Shown one piece after another: positions 34,733 to 43,827 of a DNA stretch of 64,000 nt. Positions within the stretch are counted from its first letter, which is position 1. The number at the start of each line of letters is the position of its first letter. Source of the stretch: Bacteroidota bacterium (lineage in GTDB: Bacteria > Bacteroidota > Bacteroidia > Chitinophagales > Chitinophagaceae); assembly GCA_018267965.1 (NCBI GenBank), contig JAFDXK010000005.1, forward strand, positions 434,001-498,000, read 5' to 3'. Made by a program: the position numbers and the translations under genes. Under the pieces are notes generated by a model, which saw only the letters and a program-made list of their open reading frames with translations, did not search any database and was not told where the DNA came from.

Positions 34733-35101
34733 TTATAATACTTCAGGTGCCAATGAAACAATTTTCATATAGCCTTTGTCGCGCAGCTCACGAGCAACAG
34801 GGCCGAAGATACGTGTACCCCTTGGTTCGTCTGAGTTATTCAACAATACTACTGCATTGTCATCGAAGCTGATGTAAGAACCATCTTTACGGCGTAATTG
34901 CTTTTTTGTACGTACAATTACAGCTTTAGAAACGGTTCCTTTTTTAATACCACCACCGGGAAGAGCATCCTTTACAGTTACTACTATTTTATCACCGATG
35001 CCGGCGTAGTCCTGGCCTGAGTTGCCTAACACACGGATACAAAGCACTTCTTTTGCACCGCTGTTATCTGCTACGTTAAGCCTTGATTCTTGTTGTATCA
35101 T
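34733..35101 (-). CDS. rplN: 50S ribosomal protein L14
   Basis: A 122-residue protein with [18 protein letters not shown] at the N-terminus and [28 protein letters not shown] at the C-terminus (outline), diagnostic of L14. It forms an intersubunit bridge with 16S helix 14. 12 bp separate it from rpsQ. Confidence 0.97.
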   Translation of the reverse strand: MIQQESRLNVADNSGAKEVLCIRVLGNSGQDYAGIGDKIVVTVKDALPGGGIKKGTVSKAVIVRTKKQLRRKDGSYISFDDNAVVLLNNSDEPRGTRIFGPVARELRDKGYMKIVSLAPEVL

Positions 35102-35113
35102 CTTTAAATAAGA

Positions 35114-35383
35114 TTACTTAGCTTTTTCAATAATTTCTACTAACCTCCAACGCTTTGTTTTGCTCAGCGGGCGAGTTTCCATGATGCGTACAGTATCACC
35201 AATACCAGCAGTATTAGCTTCATCGTGCGCGTGGAATTTTGTCGTCTTTTTAACGAACTTACCGTATATCGGGTGTTTCACTTTACGTTCTACAGCTACA
35301 GTGATGGTTTTATCCATTTTATCACCGCTCACAATCCCGATACGGGTTTTTCTGCTTTTTCTTTCTACAGTCATGTTTGACAT
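35114..35383 (-). CDS. rpsQ: 30S ribosomal protein S17
   Basis: An 89-residue protein with [36 protein letters not shown] (outline) and the S17 signature [23 protein letters not shown]. An OB-fold primary binding protein of 16S rRNA. It lies 15 bp after rpmC. Confidence 0.97.
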   Translation of the reverse strand: MSNMTVERKSRKTRIGIVSGDKMDKTITVAVERKVKHPIYGKFVKKTTKFHAHDEANTAGIGDTVRIMETRPLSKTKRWRLVEIIEKAK

Positions 35384-35398
35384 CTATAAAAAAGTTTA

Positions 35399-35614
35399 TT
35401 AGAAACCTAATTTTCTTTTGTGTTGTTCCGTTTTCAAACGTGCGATGTTACGACGCAGCGTACGAATAGAAAGCGGGTTTTCTACCGGATTAACGGCGTG
35501 GCTGAATTTCAGCTTCTTCAAACGCACTTCATCATCGCCTATTTGCTGGCCCAGTGCCTCGTCATTCAGCGTACGATAATCTTCTGCTTTGGTAGCTTTT
35601 TTTGCTTTAGCCAT
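35399..35614 (-). CDS. rpmC: 50S ribosomal protein L29
   Basis: A 71-residue helical-hairpin protein with RTLNDEALGQQIGDDEVRLKKLKF and the PLSIRTLRRNIARLKTE signature (outline). The N-terminal eight residues (AKAKKATK) are a basic extension. It sits at the peptide exit tunnel. Confidence 0.96.
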   Translation of the reverse strand: MAKAKKATKAEDYRTLNDEALGQQIGDDEVRLKKLKFSHAVNPVENPLSIRTLRRNIARLKTEQHKRKLGF

Positions 35615-35652
35615 TGTTTTACTTTTTATAAAAACTTTATTCTTAATAAATA

Positions 35653-36075
35653 TTATTCACCAGTGTAATCAGGGCGAACTACAAATTTTGTTTTAATCGG
35701 AAGCTTTTGTGCAGCCAGTTCCAGTGCTTCTTTAGCTACTTTCATCGGTACACCATCCAATTCGAACATGATACGGCCCGGATGTACTACAGCAGCCCAA
35801 AACTCTAAGCTACCTTTACCTTTACCCATACGCACTTCAGCAGGCTTACGAGTGATTGGTTTATCAGGGAATATGCGAATCCAAACATTACCCTCACGTT
35901 TCATGTGACGTGTCAATGCCTGACGTGCAGCTTCTATCTGACGGTTAGTAATCCACTTTGGCTCCAGCGCTTTCAAACCAAAAGAACCCATTGCACATAC
36001 AGTACCACGTTGTGCGTTTCCTTTAATTCTGCCTTTGTGAGCTTTACGATGTTTCGTTTTTTTCGGTTGTAACAT
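35653..36075 (-). CDS. rplP: 50S ribosomal protein L16
   Basis: A 140-residue protein with [42 protein letters not shown] and [19 protein letters not shown] (outline), matching L16, which lines the A-site of the large subunit. It follows rpsC by 36 bp. Confidence 0.97.
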   Translation of the reverse strand: MLQPKKTKHRKAHKGRIKGNAQRGTVCAMGSFGLKALEPKWITNRQIEAARQALTRHMKREGNVWIRIFPDKPITRKPAEVRMGKGKGSLEFWAAVVHPGRIMFELDGVPMKVAKEALELAAQKLPIKTKFVVRPDYTGE

Positions 36076-36111
36076 TGTTACAATATTTTAAATAGTTACT
36101 CTACAATTTTA

Positions 36112-36927
36112 TTAATTGCGGCCACGGCCACCACCACGACGGTCACCACCGCCGCCACCACGACGCTCACCACGTCCTTCACCACCACCGCGGCGTTCAC
36201 CACCACCACGACGTTCGCCACCTTCTGCACGCGGAGCACCACCTTCAGCACCACGACGGTCAGAACCGGCAGAGAAGTTAGGATTCAAATCACGTTTGCC
36301 TAAAACTTCACCTTTACAAATCCATACTTTGATACCAATCTTACCATATACAGTCATTGCGTATACAGAAGCGTAATCGATATCCATACGGTAAGTATGT
36401 AATGGAGTGCGTCCTTGTTTGAATTCTTCAGAACGAGCGATTTCAGCACCACCTAAACGGCCGCCTACTTTTATCTTGATACCCTCAGAACCCATACGCA
36501 TTGCAGTAGAGATAGCCATCTTTACAGCGCGTTTGTAGCTCACACGGCTTTCGATCTGACGAGCGATAGTTTCACCTACGATGTTCGCATCCAGTTCAGG
36601 ACGACGGATCTCCATGATGTTGATCTGTACATCTTCTTTACCAGTCAGTTTCTTCAACTCTTCTTTGATACGATCAACTTCAGAACCGCCTTTACCTATG
36701 ATGATACCAGGCTTAGAAGTATGGATAGTGATGATCAGTTTACCCAATGTGCGCTCAATAACTATGCGAGATATACCGCCTTTATTGATACGCGCATTGA
36801 GGTAAGTACGGATTTTGTGGTCTTCAACAAGTTTCTGACCGAAATCCTTTTTCTCACCAAACCACATTGAGTCCCATCCGCGGATGATGCCCAACCTGTT
36901 ACCTATAGGATTAGTTTTTTGACCCAT
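36112..36927 (-). CDS. rpsC: 30S ribosomal protein S3 with RGG-like tail
   Basis: A 271-residue S3. The N-terminal [20 protein letters not shown], the KH domain ([23 protein letters not shown], about 72-94) and the C-terminal domain ([32 protein letters not shown]) are all present by about residue 212. The last 50-60 residues are an added, disordered, Arg/Gly-rich tail with repeated ERRGGG and RGGG units. The tail is unusual; S3 proteins generally end soon after the KGE motif or in a short Lys/Ala tail. S3 lies at the mRNA entry tunnel, so the tail could touch incoming mRNA (inference). Confidence 0.95.
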   Translation of the reverse strand: MGQKTNPIGNRLGIIRGWDSMWFGEKKDFGQKLVEDHKIRTYLNARINKGGISRIVIERTLGKLIITIHTSKPGIIIGKGGSEVDRIKEELKKLTGKEDVQINIMEIRRPELDANIVGETIARQIESRVSYKRAVKMAISTAMRMGSEGIKIKVGGRLGGAEIARSEEFKQGRTPLHTYRMDIDYASVYAMTVYGKIGIKVWICKGEVLGKRDLNPNFSAGSDRRGAEGGAPRAEGGERRGGGERRGGGEGRGERRGGGGGDRRGGGRGRN

Positions 36928-36959
36928 TCGTTATATTATTAATGTTGAATGTTTAAGTT

Positions 36960-37322
36960 TTATGCGTTAGCTGCAACTGCAGTTTTGCTGTCCACAATAA
37001 TTGTTACGTGGTTGCTGCGTTTGCGCAACCTGTAAGCACGGCCCTGAGGTGCAGGGTTCATGCGTTTCAAAGTACGTCCGCCATCAACGAAGATGGTCTT
37101 TACATACAGATTCGCAGAAGTTACATCAACACCTTCGTTTTTCACTTTCCAGTTTGCGATAGCACTCATCAGCAACTTTTCCAGAGGAACAGAAGGATGT
37201 TTAGTGCTAAACTTCAACGTGTTGATCGCGTTTTCTACTTCCATACCGCGAATCAAATCCGCCAAGAGGCGCATTTTGCGCGGAGAAGTAGGATAATTAC
37301 GTAAACGAGCTACAGCTTCCAT
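36960..37322 (-). CDS. rplV: 50S ribosomal protein L22
   Basis: A 120-residue protein with [27 protein letters not shown] and [31 protein letters not shown] (outline), the L22 core and its beta-hairpin that reaches the exit tunnel. It is 32 bp upstream of rpsC. Confidence 0.97.
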   Translation of the reverse strand: MEAVARLRNYPTSPRKMRLLADLIRGMEVENAINTLKFSTKHPSVPLEKLLMSAIANWKVKNEGVDVTSANLYVKTIFVDGGRTLKRMNPAPQGRAYRLRKRSNHVTIIVDSKTAVAANA

Positions 37323-37381
37323 TTTTATTTTTATTTATGCGGGGGCGCCTGAAGACGTGACCCAAATTTTTTGATTATTTA

Positions 37382-37651
37382 TTATTGTTTACTTCCACTA
37401 TGGCCTTTGAAGTTGCGTGTTGGCGCAAATTCACCAAGTTTATGACCAACCATGAATTCCGTTACATACACAGGTATGAATTTGTTACCGTTATGCACAG
37501 CAAATGTCTGTCCTACAAAATCAGGTGTGATAGTAGAGCGACGGCTCCACGTTTTGATAACACCTTTCTTTGATTTGCCTTCGTTCATAGCTAAAACTTT
37601 CTTGTCCAGTTTTGCGTCTACGTAAGGTCCTTTTTTAATTGAACGAGCCAT
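37382..37651 (-). CDS. rpsS: 30S ribosomal protein S19
   Basis: An 89-residue protein with [38 protein letters not shown] and the [20 protein letters not shown] signature, typical of S19 at the head of the small subunit. Confidence 0.97.
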   Translation of the reverse strand: MARSIKKGPYVDAKLDKKVLAMNEGKSKKGVIKTWSRRSTITPDFVGQTFAVHNGNKFIPVYVTEFMVGHKLGEFAPTRNFKGHSGSKQ

Positions 37652-37689
37652 TATTCGTTATATTTTTAATTATCAGCTATTGCTGAATA

Positions 37690-38541
37690 CTATTTTTTGT
37701 ATTTACCAGAAAGCTTTTTACCGTCACGACGTTGGATAATCAGCTTGTTACTTCCTTTTGTTGTGCTACGTGTTTTTTCACCTTTAGCGTATTTACCAGT
37801 ACGGCTACGTGGGTGACCACCAGAAGAACGGCCTTCACCACCACCCATCGGGTGATCTACAGGGTTCATTGCAACACCACGGTTACGAGGTTTGATACCT
37901 TTCCAACGGTTACGACCTGCTTTACCCATTGATTCCAATGCGTGGTCGCTGTTAGATACTGTACCTACTGTAGCCATGCAAGTGCTTAACACTTTACGCA
38001 ATTCGCCACTTGGCATTTTCAACACACAATATTTTTCTTCTTTAGCGTTCAACTGAGCATAAGTACCTGCAGAACGAGCTAAAGAACCACCTTTACCAGG
38101 TTGCATTTCGATGTTGTGAATTACAGTACCTAATGGCATGTTTTTCAACAACAAAGCATTACCCAATTCAGGAGCGATATCATCGCCACTCATAACTGTA
38201 GCGCCAACTTCTAATCCTTGCGGAGCAATGATGTAACGTTTTTCACCATCAGCATAAGAAAGCAAAGCGATGAATGCTGTACGGTTTGGATCGTATTCGA
38301 TAGTTTTAACTGTAGCAGGGATATTTTTCTTATCGCGCTTGAAGTCAACTATACGGTACATTTTTTTGTTACCGCCACCCATATAGCGCATAGCACGACG
38401 GCCTTGCGCGTTACGGCCTGCAGTAGATTTCTGAGGCTCTAACAAGCTTTTTTCAGGCTCATTAGTGGTAACCTCTGCGTAAGCGTTACCTATTCTCCAA
38501 CGTGTGCCGGCTGTTACCGGTTTGTATTTACGTAATGCCAT
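37690..38541 (-). CDS. rplB: 50S ribosomal protein L2
   Basis: A 283-residue protein, slightly longer than E. coli L2 (273). It has [16 protein letters not shown] at the N-terminus, [26 protein letters not shown], and the peptidyl-transferase-associated [19 protein letters not shown] near residue 225-243, including the conserved His. Required for subunit joining and peptidyl-transferase activity. Confidence 0.97.
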   Translation of the reverse strand: MALRKYKPVTAGTRWRIGNAYAEVTTNEPEKSLLEPQKSTAGRNAQGRRAMRYMGGGNKKMYRIVDFKRDKKNIPATVKTIEYDPNRTAFIALLSYADGEKRYIIAPQGLEVGATVMSGDDIAPELGNALLLKNMPLGTVIHNIEMQPGKGGSLARSAGTYAQLNAKEEKYCVLKMPSGELRKVLSTCMATVGTVSNSDHALESMGKAGRNRWKGIKPRNRGVAMNPVDHPMGGGEGRSSGGHPRSRTGKYAKGEKTRSTTKGSNKLIIQRRDGKKLSGKYKK

Positions 38542-38562
38542 TTTCTAATTCTTTATCAAAAC

Positions 38563-38859
38563 TTACATTGAGAATAAATCAATTGATTCACCTTCAGCAA
38601 GTGTAACAGTTGCTTTTTTATATGATGGTTTTACACCAGTCAAAAATCCTTGTTTGGTAAAACGGTTTTTAAGTTTGCCCGGAACTACTACTGTGTTTAC
38701 GTCAGTTACTTTAACACCGTAAAACTCTTCAACAGCTTTTTTGATTTCAAGCTTGTTAGCTTTCTTATCAACTTCAAAAGTATAGCGGCCTGATTTTTCC
38801 ATCTGGCTATTTACTTTCTCAGTGATTACCGGCCTTACCAAAACGTCAGCGAGTTTCAT
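38563..38859 (-). CDS. rplW: 50S ribosomal protein L23
   Basis: A 98-residue protein with VLVRPVITEKVNSQ, the YTFEVDKKANKLEIKKAVEEFYGVKV signature (outline) and VNTVVVPGK. L23 docks trigger factor and SRP at the tunnel exit. It is 21 bp upstream of rplB. Confidence 0.97.
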   Translation of the reverse strand: MKLADVLVRPVITEKVNSQMEKSGRYTFEVDKKANKLEIKKAVEEFYGVKVTDVNTVVVPGKLKNRFTKQGFLTGVKPSYKKATVTLAEGESIDLFSM

Positions 38860-38898
38860 TTTATATACTATTTCGTGTTACGAAAAATCTTTTAATAA

Positions 38899-39525
38899 TT
38901 AAGCTTCAACAGCTTCGTTAAACATTTTAGCAGCTGACTCAGTGAATACCAGTACTTGTGCATTTACAAGGTCGTAAGTATTCATATCGCTCAATACTAC
39001 TGTTTTGTTCCTGCCAATGTTACGAGCACTTAAGTAAGTGTTTGCTTCATATTCAGGCATGATGAACAATGATTTCTGAGTGCCGTTCAATTTGCCCAGC
39101 ATAGCAGCGAAATCTTTAGTTTTAGGAGCTGAATAGTTCAGGTCTTCAACTATAACAATTTTACTTGCTTTTGCCTTGTGAGCCAACGCAGACATCTTAG
39201 CGAGGTCTTTTACTTTACGGTTCAGTTTGAAATCATAACCGTGAGGAAGAGGGCCGTTTACAGCACCACCACCTTTGTATAAAGGGTTACGGATATTACC
39301 CTTACGAGAGCCACCCGTACCTTTTTGACGGTGAAGTTTTTTAGACGCACCATGCACTTCTGCACGAGTCTTTGTTTTGTGTGTACCCTGGCGTTGAGCA
39401 GCTAAGTACTGCTTTACTGCGAGGTATATACAATGATCGTTAGGCTCGATACCGAATATATCATCCGGCAATTCTACCGAACGGCCTGTTTTTTCACCTT
39501 TGCTATTTAAAACGTCAACTTGCAT
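38899..39525 (-). CDS. rplD: 50S ribosomal protein L4
   Basis: A 208-residue protein with the tunnel-loop segment QRQGTHKTKTRAEVHGASKKLHRQKGTGGSRKG (about 43-77, outline), followed by PLPHGYDFKLNRKVKDLA. In E. coli L4 autoregulates the S10 operon; here it may do likewise, as structured spacers exist upstream (inference). It is 8 bp after rplC. Confidence 0.97.
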   Translation of the reverse strand: MQVDVLNSKGEKTGRSVELPDDIFGIEPNDHCIYLAVKQYLAAQRQGTHKTKTRAEVHGASKKLHRQKGTGGSRKGNIRNPLYKGGGAVNGPLPHGYDFKLNRKVKDLAKMSALAHKAKASKIVIVEDLNYSAPKTKDFAAMLGKLNGTQKSLFIMPEYEANTYLSARNIGRNKTVVLSDMNTYDLVNAQVLVFTESAAKMFNEAVEA

Positions 39526-39533
39526 GACTATAA

Positions 39534-40151
39534 TTAATTCTGAATTAACACTATTGAACCATTATGACCCGGAACTGAACCGCTAACTAATATATAGTTC
39601 TGATCAGGGAATACTTTTACTACACGCAGCGCTTTGATCTTTACTTTATCGCCACCCATGCGGCCTGCCATGCGCATACCTTTAAATACGCGGCTAGGAT
39701 ATGATGAACCACCGATAGAACCCGGAGCACGCTGACGGTCATGCTGACCATGCGATGCTTCACCCACACCGGAGAAACCATGGCGTTTTACAACACCCTG
39801 AAAACCTTTACCCTTAGTAGTACCAACTACACTTACCTTTTCACCTTCAGTGAAAATATCGCAAGTAAGGGATTCACCAACTTGTTTATCAATGGAACAA
39901 TTACGAAGTTCTTTTACGATTGCTTTAGGCGATGTATTTGCCTTAGCGAAGTGATTAAGGAGAGCAGCAGGAGTATTTTTCTCCTTAGCTTCACCGAATG
40001 CGATTTGCAACGCATCGTAACCGTCTGTATCTACGGTTTTCTTTTGAGTAACCACACAAGGCCCAGCTTCGATAATGGTGCAGGCTGTCTGCTTTCCATT
40101 CGGCTCAAATACGCTGGTCATGCCAATTTTTTTGCCTATAATACCTTTCAT
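39534..40151 (-). CDS. rplC: 50S ribosomal protein L3
   Basis: A 205-residue protein starting MKGIIGKKIGMTSVF, with the central FSGVGEASHGQHDRQRAPGSIGG..SYPSRVFKGMRMAGRMGG loop characteristic of L3, which nucleates large-subunit assembly. It is separated from rpsJ by 87 bp containing a nested hairpin. Confidence 0.97.
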   Translation of the reverse strand: MKGIIGKKIGMTSVFEPNGKQTACTIIEAGPCVVTQKKTVDTDGYDALQIAFGEAKEKNTPAALLNHFAKANTSPKAIVKELRNCSIDKQVGESLTCDIFTEGEKVSVVGTTKGKGFQGVVKRHGFSGVGEASHGQHDRQRAPGSIGGSSYPSRVFKGMRMAGRMGGDKVKIKALRVVKVFPDQNYILVSGSVPGHNGSIVLIQN

Positions 40152-40164
40152 TTTATTATAATTT

Positions 40165-40205
40165 AGTCTAGCGCCCGGTTCTGATTGTGTGGACCGGGAT
40201 GGACT
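40165..40205 (-). promoter_or_regulatory. Nested hairpin in the rpsJ-rplC spacer
   Basis: On the minus strand AGTC and GACT (outer, plus 40165-40168 and 40202-40205) enclose CCCGGT/ACCGGG (inner, plus 40174-40179 and 40193-40198) around a 13-nt loop. No T-run follows, so this looks like an RNA structural element rather than a terminator. It is a candidate site for L4-type or L3 feedback (inference). Confidence 0.4.
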
Positions 40206-40238
40206 GTTTTTAAATATTATTAAGAACTAATAAAGCTA

Positions 40239-40544
40239 TCAAGCTTTAATTTCTACTTCTACACCACTTGGCAGGTCGAGCTTTGAAAGAGCGTCTACTG
40301 TACGTGAAGAAGAAGTATAGATATCCAACAGGCGCTTGTGAGTGCACAATTGGAATTGCTCACGTGCTTTTTTGTTAACATGCGGTGAGCGCAATACTGT
40401 AAAGATCTTCTTCTCTGTAGGCAAAGGAATAGGGCCTGTAACCACTGCTCCTGTGTTGCGCACAGTTTTCACTATTTTTTCAGCCGACTTATCAACCAGG
40501 CTATGGTCGTAAGATTTCAGTTTTATTCTGATACGCTGTGACAT
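40239..40544 (-). CDS. rpsJ: 30S ribosomal protein S10
   Basis: A 101-residue protein with [22 protein letters not shown] and the signature [29 protein letters not shown] (outline). First gene of the S10 operon, preceded by a good Bacteroidota promoter 40 bp upstream of the ATG. S10 also acts as NusE in transcription antitermination. Confidence 0.97.
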   Translation of the reverse strand: MSQRIRIKLKSYDHSLVDKSAEKIVKTVRNTGAVVTGPIPLPTEKKIFTVLRSPHVNKKAREQFQLCTHKRLLDIYTSSSRTVDALSKLDLPSGVEVEIKA

Positions 40545-40584
40545 AACTTATAAATATCTTCTAACCCCGTAAAATTTGGGACTG

Positions 40585-40616
40585 CAAAGGTAAGGCGTTA
40601 TTTCATAACAGACAAA
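40585..40616 (-). promoter_or_regulatory. S10 operon promoter
   Basis: Minus-strand TTTG (40613-40616) and TACCTTTG (40585-40592) are spaced 20 bp, the best-formed promoter in the window. The leader to rpsJ is about 35 nt. Confidence 0.75.
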
Positions 40617-40758
40617 ATATTTGAAAAGAAATTTTAAAATTTTCTGCCCTGAAGCTGAAATGATTGCCTGTTGTGGATTTGAGGGCTACAAAAATAAGTT
40701 ATTTCAGCTAAAGAATATGGAATACAGGCAAAAACCCGTCTACTCTAAAACATTGAAA

Positions 40759-41151
40759 ATGAAATGGTTGCTTTTAATGTTTGTTCTTTCAGCTTTCATA
40801 ACCAGTTATGGACAAGAGACTATTTATCGAAAAAACCCAAATACAGGCAAAACAGAACAATTTACCTACGTTGACCAAATGCCTGAAGCACCATACGATG
40901 TTAACCAATACCTTGTGAAAAAGATAAGTCATTTACCACAATACCCCTATTATAGCAAAGTTGTCGTACAGTTTATTGTAGAAAAAGACGGGAGTATAAG
41001 CAATCCACATGTCTTAAAGAAAAGAGATACGATGCTCGATTCGATAGCTGTCGAGGTCATTAAAAATATGCCCAAATGGAAACCCGCAGTTCATAACGGC
41101 AAAAAAATAGCTATACCATATACTTTACCTGTGATTTTTGATTTCGAATAA
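40759..41151 (+). CDS. Secreted TonB C-terminal domain protein
   Basis: A 130-residue protein when started at ATG 40759, which gives a clean signal peptide (MKWLLLMFVLSAFITSYGQ); the longer open frame from 40621 has no signal at its start and overlaps the rpsJ promoter region. The rest is essentially one TonB_C domain: LPQYPYYSKVVVQFIVEKDGSISNPHVLKK (outline), MPKWKPAVHNGKKIAIPYTLPVIF. It lacks membrane anchor and Pro-rich linker, so it is a free periplasmic domain. Function unknown; the related architecture at 19612 has MORN repeats in addition. Confidence 0.75.
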   Translation: MKWLLLMFVLSAFITSYGQETIYRKNPNTGKTEQFTYVDQMPEAPYDVNQYLVKKISHLPQYPYYSKVVVQFIVEKDGSISNPHVLKKRDTMLDSIAVEVIKNMPKWKPAVHNGKKIAIPYTLPVIFDFE

Positions 41152-41184
41152 AACTGTACCACTCAATTCTGCGTATGTTGGTTA

Positions 41185-41215
41185 TTGTAAAACAAAAAAC
41201 AACATATTAATTTTA
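41185..41215 (+). promoter_or_regulatory. Promoter of the di-heme cytochrome gene
   Basis: TTG (41185-41187) and TAATTTTA (41208-41215, one mismatch to TAnnTTTG) are spaced 20 bp; the start codon at 41237 follows after 21 bp. This supports 41237 over the longer frame starting at 41138. Confidence 0.5.
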
Positions 41216-41236
41216 CAATCAACTAAAACTACCGTT

Positions 41237-42208
41237 ATGCTCAAAAAAATCCTGAAATGGACTGGCATTGTATTGCTCGTCCTGATTATAGGACTTACTA
41301 TTGCCGTTGCTACTCGTCAAAATCTGAAACATGATGCCCCCTACCCGGAAATAACACTTTCTACAGATAGTGCAGTCCTTGCCCGTGGTGAATACCTGGT
41401 ATATGGGCCCGGACACTGTGCTGATTGCCATGGAGACAGGTCGCTAAAAGACAAAATAGAAAAAGGCGAAAAAGTGCCTTTGATTGGTGGCTTCCAATTT
41501 GTACTTCCTGTAGGCAATATGTATGCACCCAACATCACTCCCGACAAAGAAACCGGTATTGGCAATCTTGAAACCAAAGCAATGGCAAGAGCATTGCGAT
41601 ATGGCGTAAGGCCTGATGGCACAGCTATGTTTGATTTCATGCCGTTTCACAATACAAGCGATGCTGACCTTACGGCCATCTTCTCTTATTTGAAAACAAT
41701 GGAGCCGGTTAAACATGAAGTACCTCATTACAGCTTGAATGTATTGGGTAAAATTGTAAACGCTTTCATGATAAAACCTACAGGCCCGTCAGAAGAAGTA
41801 CCTAAATCGGTAACAGAAGATACTAGTATTGCATACGGTAAATATCTTGCTAACAGTGTTGCTAACTGTCGTGGCTGCCATACTAACCGAGACCTGATGA
41901 CGGGTGCATTCATCGGGCCTGATTATGCCGGAGGTTTTGAAATGGAATCATTAATCGACCCGAAACATTTCAAATGTGTAACTCCTAACCTTACTCCCGA
42001 CCCTGAAACCGGACACTTAGCTGGATGGAATGAAACTACTTTCATCAACCGTTTCAGAATGGGCAAACTGATAAAACACAGTGAAATGCCATGGGGTCCA
42101 TTCAGCCGTATGAGTGACAATAATCTTAAAGCAATATACCGCTACCTTCAGACTGTAAAACCCGTAAAAAATAAAGTAGAGAAGACACTGGTAGAAATAA
42201 ATGCATAA
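41237..42208 (+). CDS. Membrane-anchored di-heme cytochrome c
   Basis: A 323-residue protein with one N-terminal transmembrane anchor (about 9-25) and two cytochrome c domains, CADCH (61-65) and CRGCH (211-215). Each is followed by the NxTPDxETGxG pattern (NITPDKETGIG; NLTPDPETGHL) and a distal Met (MPFHNTSDADL; MPWGPFSRMSD) as probable axial ligand. The layout resembles cytochrome c subunits of periplasmic dehydrogenases (AdhB-like, which have three hemes), but here two hemes and no adjacent dehydrogenase. It probably carries electrons in the periplasm. The start at 41237 is supported by the promoter; the frame from 41138 overlaps the previous gene. Confidence 0.85.
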   Translation: MLKKILKWTGIVLLVLIIGLTIAVATRQNLKHDAPYPEITLSTDSAVLARGEYLVYGPGHCADCHGDRSLKDKIEKGEKVPLIGGFQFVLPVGNMYAPNITPDKETGIGNLETKAMARALRYGVRPDGTAMFDFMPFHNTSDADLTAIFSYLKTMEPVKHEVPHYSLNVLGKIVNAFMIKPTGPSEEVPKSVTEDTSIAYGKYLANSVANCRGCHTNRDLMTGAFIGPDYAGGFEMESLIDPKHFKCVTPNLTPDPETGHLAGWNETTFINRFRMGKLIKHSEMPWGPFSRMSDNNLKAIYRYLQTVKPVKNKVEKTLVEINA

Positions 42209-42266
42209 CATACCTACCATGAAAATTCGGATTTGATAAAAATATCTGGTAAGTAATATATATTTG

Positions 42267-42298
42267 AAACTACCTTCTATAATAATGAAGGTAGTTTT
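42267..42298 (+). terminator. Intrinsic terminator after the cytochrome gene
   Basis: AAACTACCTTC (42267-42277) pairs perfectly with GAAGGTAGTTT (42287-42297) around a 9-nt loop, followed by TTGTTAT. Confidence 0.85.
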
Positions 42299-42335
42299 GT
42301 TATATTAGCATATAGTAAGATTCCCAACGATATTG

Positions 42336-42923
42336 ATGCAACTAGGCGAAGTAAAAAAATACGTGCTGCGAAAGCTGAAAGAGGACCTCCCGATACATCT
42401 GTTATATCATAGCATTGATCATACTAAAGATGTATATGCTTGTTGTAAAGAACTTGCTAAAGCGGAGAAAGTAAAAGGTGACGACTTGAAATTACTACTT
42501 ACTGCAGCCATATTGCATGATACCGGGTTTATAATACATTCCAAAAATCATGAACAACGTTCCTGTACACTTGCTAAAAAGGTATTACCCGAATATGGTT
42601 ATACCAAAGAGCAAATAAAGAAAGTGTGCGGTATGATAATGGCTACACAAATACCTCAATCACCTAAAACACATCTTGAAGAAATTATCTGCGATGCAGA
42701 CCTCGACTATCTCGGACGAGATGATTTCTTCCAGATTGGCGACCGTTTATACGCCGAATTCATGACGCTGGGTACTGTGAAGAATGAAAAAGAATGGAAT
42801 ACACTGCAATTAAAGTTTATGCAATCGCACCATTACTTTACTACTACATCTCAAAAACTAAGAAAAAAGAAAAAAGAAAAGAATCTACAGCGCGTACAAG
42901 CGAAATTGAAGAAACTTAGATAA
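42336..42923 (+). CDS. HD-domain phosphohydrolase
   Basis: A 195-residue cytoplasmic protein of the HD superfamily: H..H in YHSIDHTKDV (25-29), the HD pair in AAILHDTGF (His61, Asp62), and a later Asp in CDADLDYLGR (about 115-124). It therefore likely binds metal and hydrolyses a phosphoester (nucleotide or cyclic nucleotide); the substrate is unknown. The C-terminus is a basic helix (KLRKKKKEKNLQRVQAKLKK). I begin at ATG 42336; TTG 42333 is an unnecessary alternative. It is followed after 16 bp by the YitT gene, so they may form an operon. Confidence 0.8.
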   Translation: MQLGEVKKYVLRKLKEDLPIHLLYHSIDHTKDVYACCKELAKAEKVKGDDLKLLLTAAILHDTGFIIHSKNHEQRSCTLAKKVLPEYGYTKEQIKKVCGMIMATQIPQSPKTHLEEIICDADLDYLGRDDFFQIGDRLYAEFMTLGTVKNEKEWNTLQLKFMQSHHYFTTTSQKLRKKKKEKNLQRVQAKLKKLR

Positions 42924-42939
42924 TAAGATAAGAACCATT

Positions 42940-43827
42940 ATGCTGAAGGCTATTCAAAATAACATACCCCAGACAATAAAGGATATCCTATACATTGTAG
43001 CGGGAATAATCTTTGCAGGGTTTGCATTAAAAAGTTTCCTGGTTCCTAATAACTTTCTTGATGGAGGACTGACAGGAATGTCGCTTCTGATACATGAGTT
43101 TTTGCATTTTAATTTAGGTATATCAATCATTGTACTCAACATACCTTTCATCATCATGGGAGGCTATCAAATCAATCGCAGGTATGCTTATAAAACGTTG
43201 GCATGTGTTATTGGCCTTGCGTTATGCTTATCATATATACCATACCCAAATGACATTACTCAGGATAAACTTTTAGTATCCATATTTGGCGGTTTTTTTC
43301 TTGGAACAGGAGTAGGGTTAGCGATGCGTGGTGGTTGTGCCATTGACGGAATTGAGGTATTAGCATTGTATACCCTTAAGCGTAGCAGCTTCAGTATTAC
43401 GGAGATAATATTAGGCATCAATACTATCATATTCCTTATTGCAGCCTCATATCTGGGTTTGTCGACAGCTCTTTATTCCATGCTCACTTATTATGTAGCC
43501 GGACGTACAATAGACTACGTAATTGAAGGACTTGAAGAATATACCGGAGTAACAATAATATCGGGCAAAAGCGAAGAGATAAAAGAAGCCCTTGTAATAA
43601 AACTAGGTCGTGGCATTACCGTATACAAAGGAGAACGCGGCTTTTTAAAAGATAGTTTTGATATAAGTCAACCTTGTGATATAGTTTTCACCATTGCTAC
43701 AAGGCTTGAAGTAAGGAGACTAAAAAACCTTGTGCATAATTTAGACCCTAAAGCGTTCATATTTACCAACAGCATTAAAGAAGCAGCAGGTGGTGTATTA
43801 AAACAACGCTCGGGCCACAGGCATTAA
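42940..43827 (+). CDS. YitT family membrane protein
   Basis: A 295-residue protein with five to six hydrophobic segments (about 18-36, 52-75, 83-101, 110-130, 150-175) in the order typical of the YitT/DUF161 family (NFLDGGLTGMSLLIH, GTGVGLAMRGGCAIDGIEVLAL), then a soluble C-terminal DUF2179 domain (about 205-285: VTIISGKSEEIKEAL...GRGITVYKGERGF). The family is uncharacterised; a transport or sensing role is guessed from the PII-like DUF2179 fold. It overlaps the convergent rarA stop by 4 bp. Confidence 0.85.
   Translation: MLKAIQNNIPQTIKDILYIVAGIIFAGFALKSFLVPNNFLDGGLTGMSLLIHEFLHFNLGISIIVLNIPFIIMGGYQINRRYAYKTLACVIGLALCLSYIPYPNDITQDKLLVSIFGGFFLGTGVGLAMRGGCAIDGIEVLALYTLKRSSFSITEIILGINTIIFLIAASYLGLSTALYSMLTYYVAGRTIDYVIEGLEEYTGVTIISGKSEEIKEALVIKLGRGITVYKGERGFLKDSFDISQPCDIVFTIATRLEVRRLKNLVHNLDPKAFIFTNSIKEAAGGVLKQRSGHRH

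Noticed and set aside
36116-36376. A Pro/Arg-rich plus-strand open frame opposite the rpsC tail
   Set aside because: It is the antisense shadow of the Gly/Arg-rich codons of the S3 tail and has no separate start signal.
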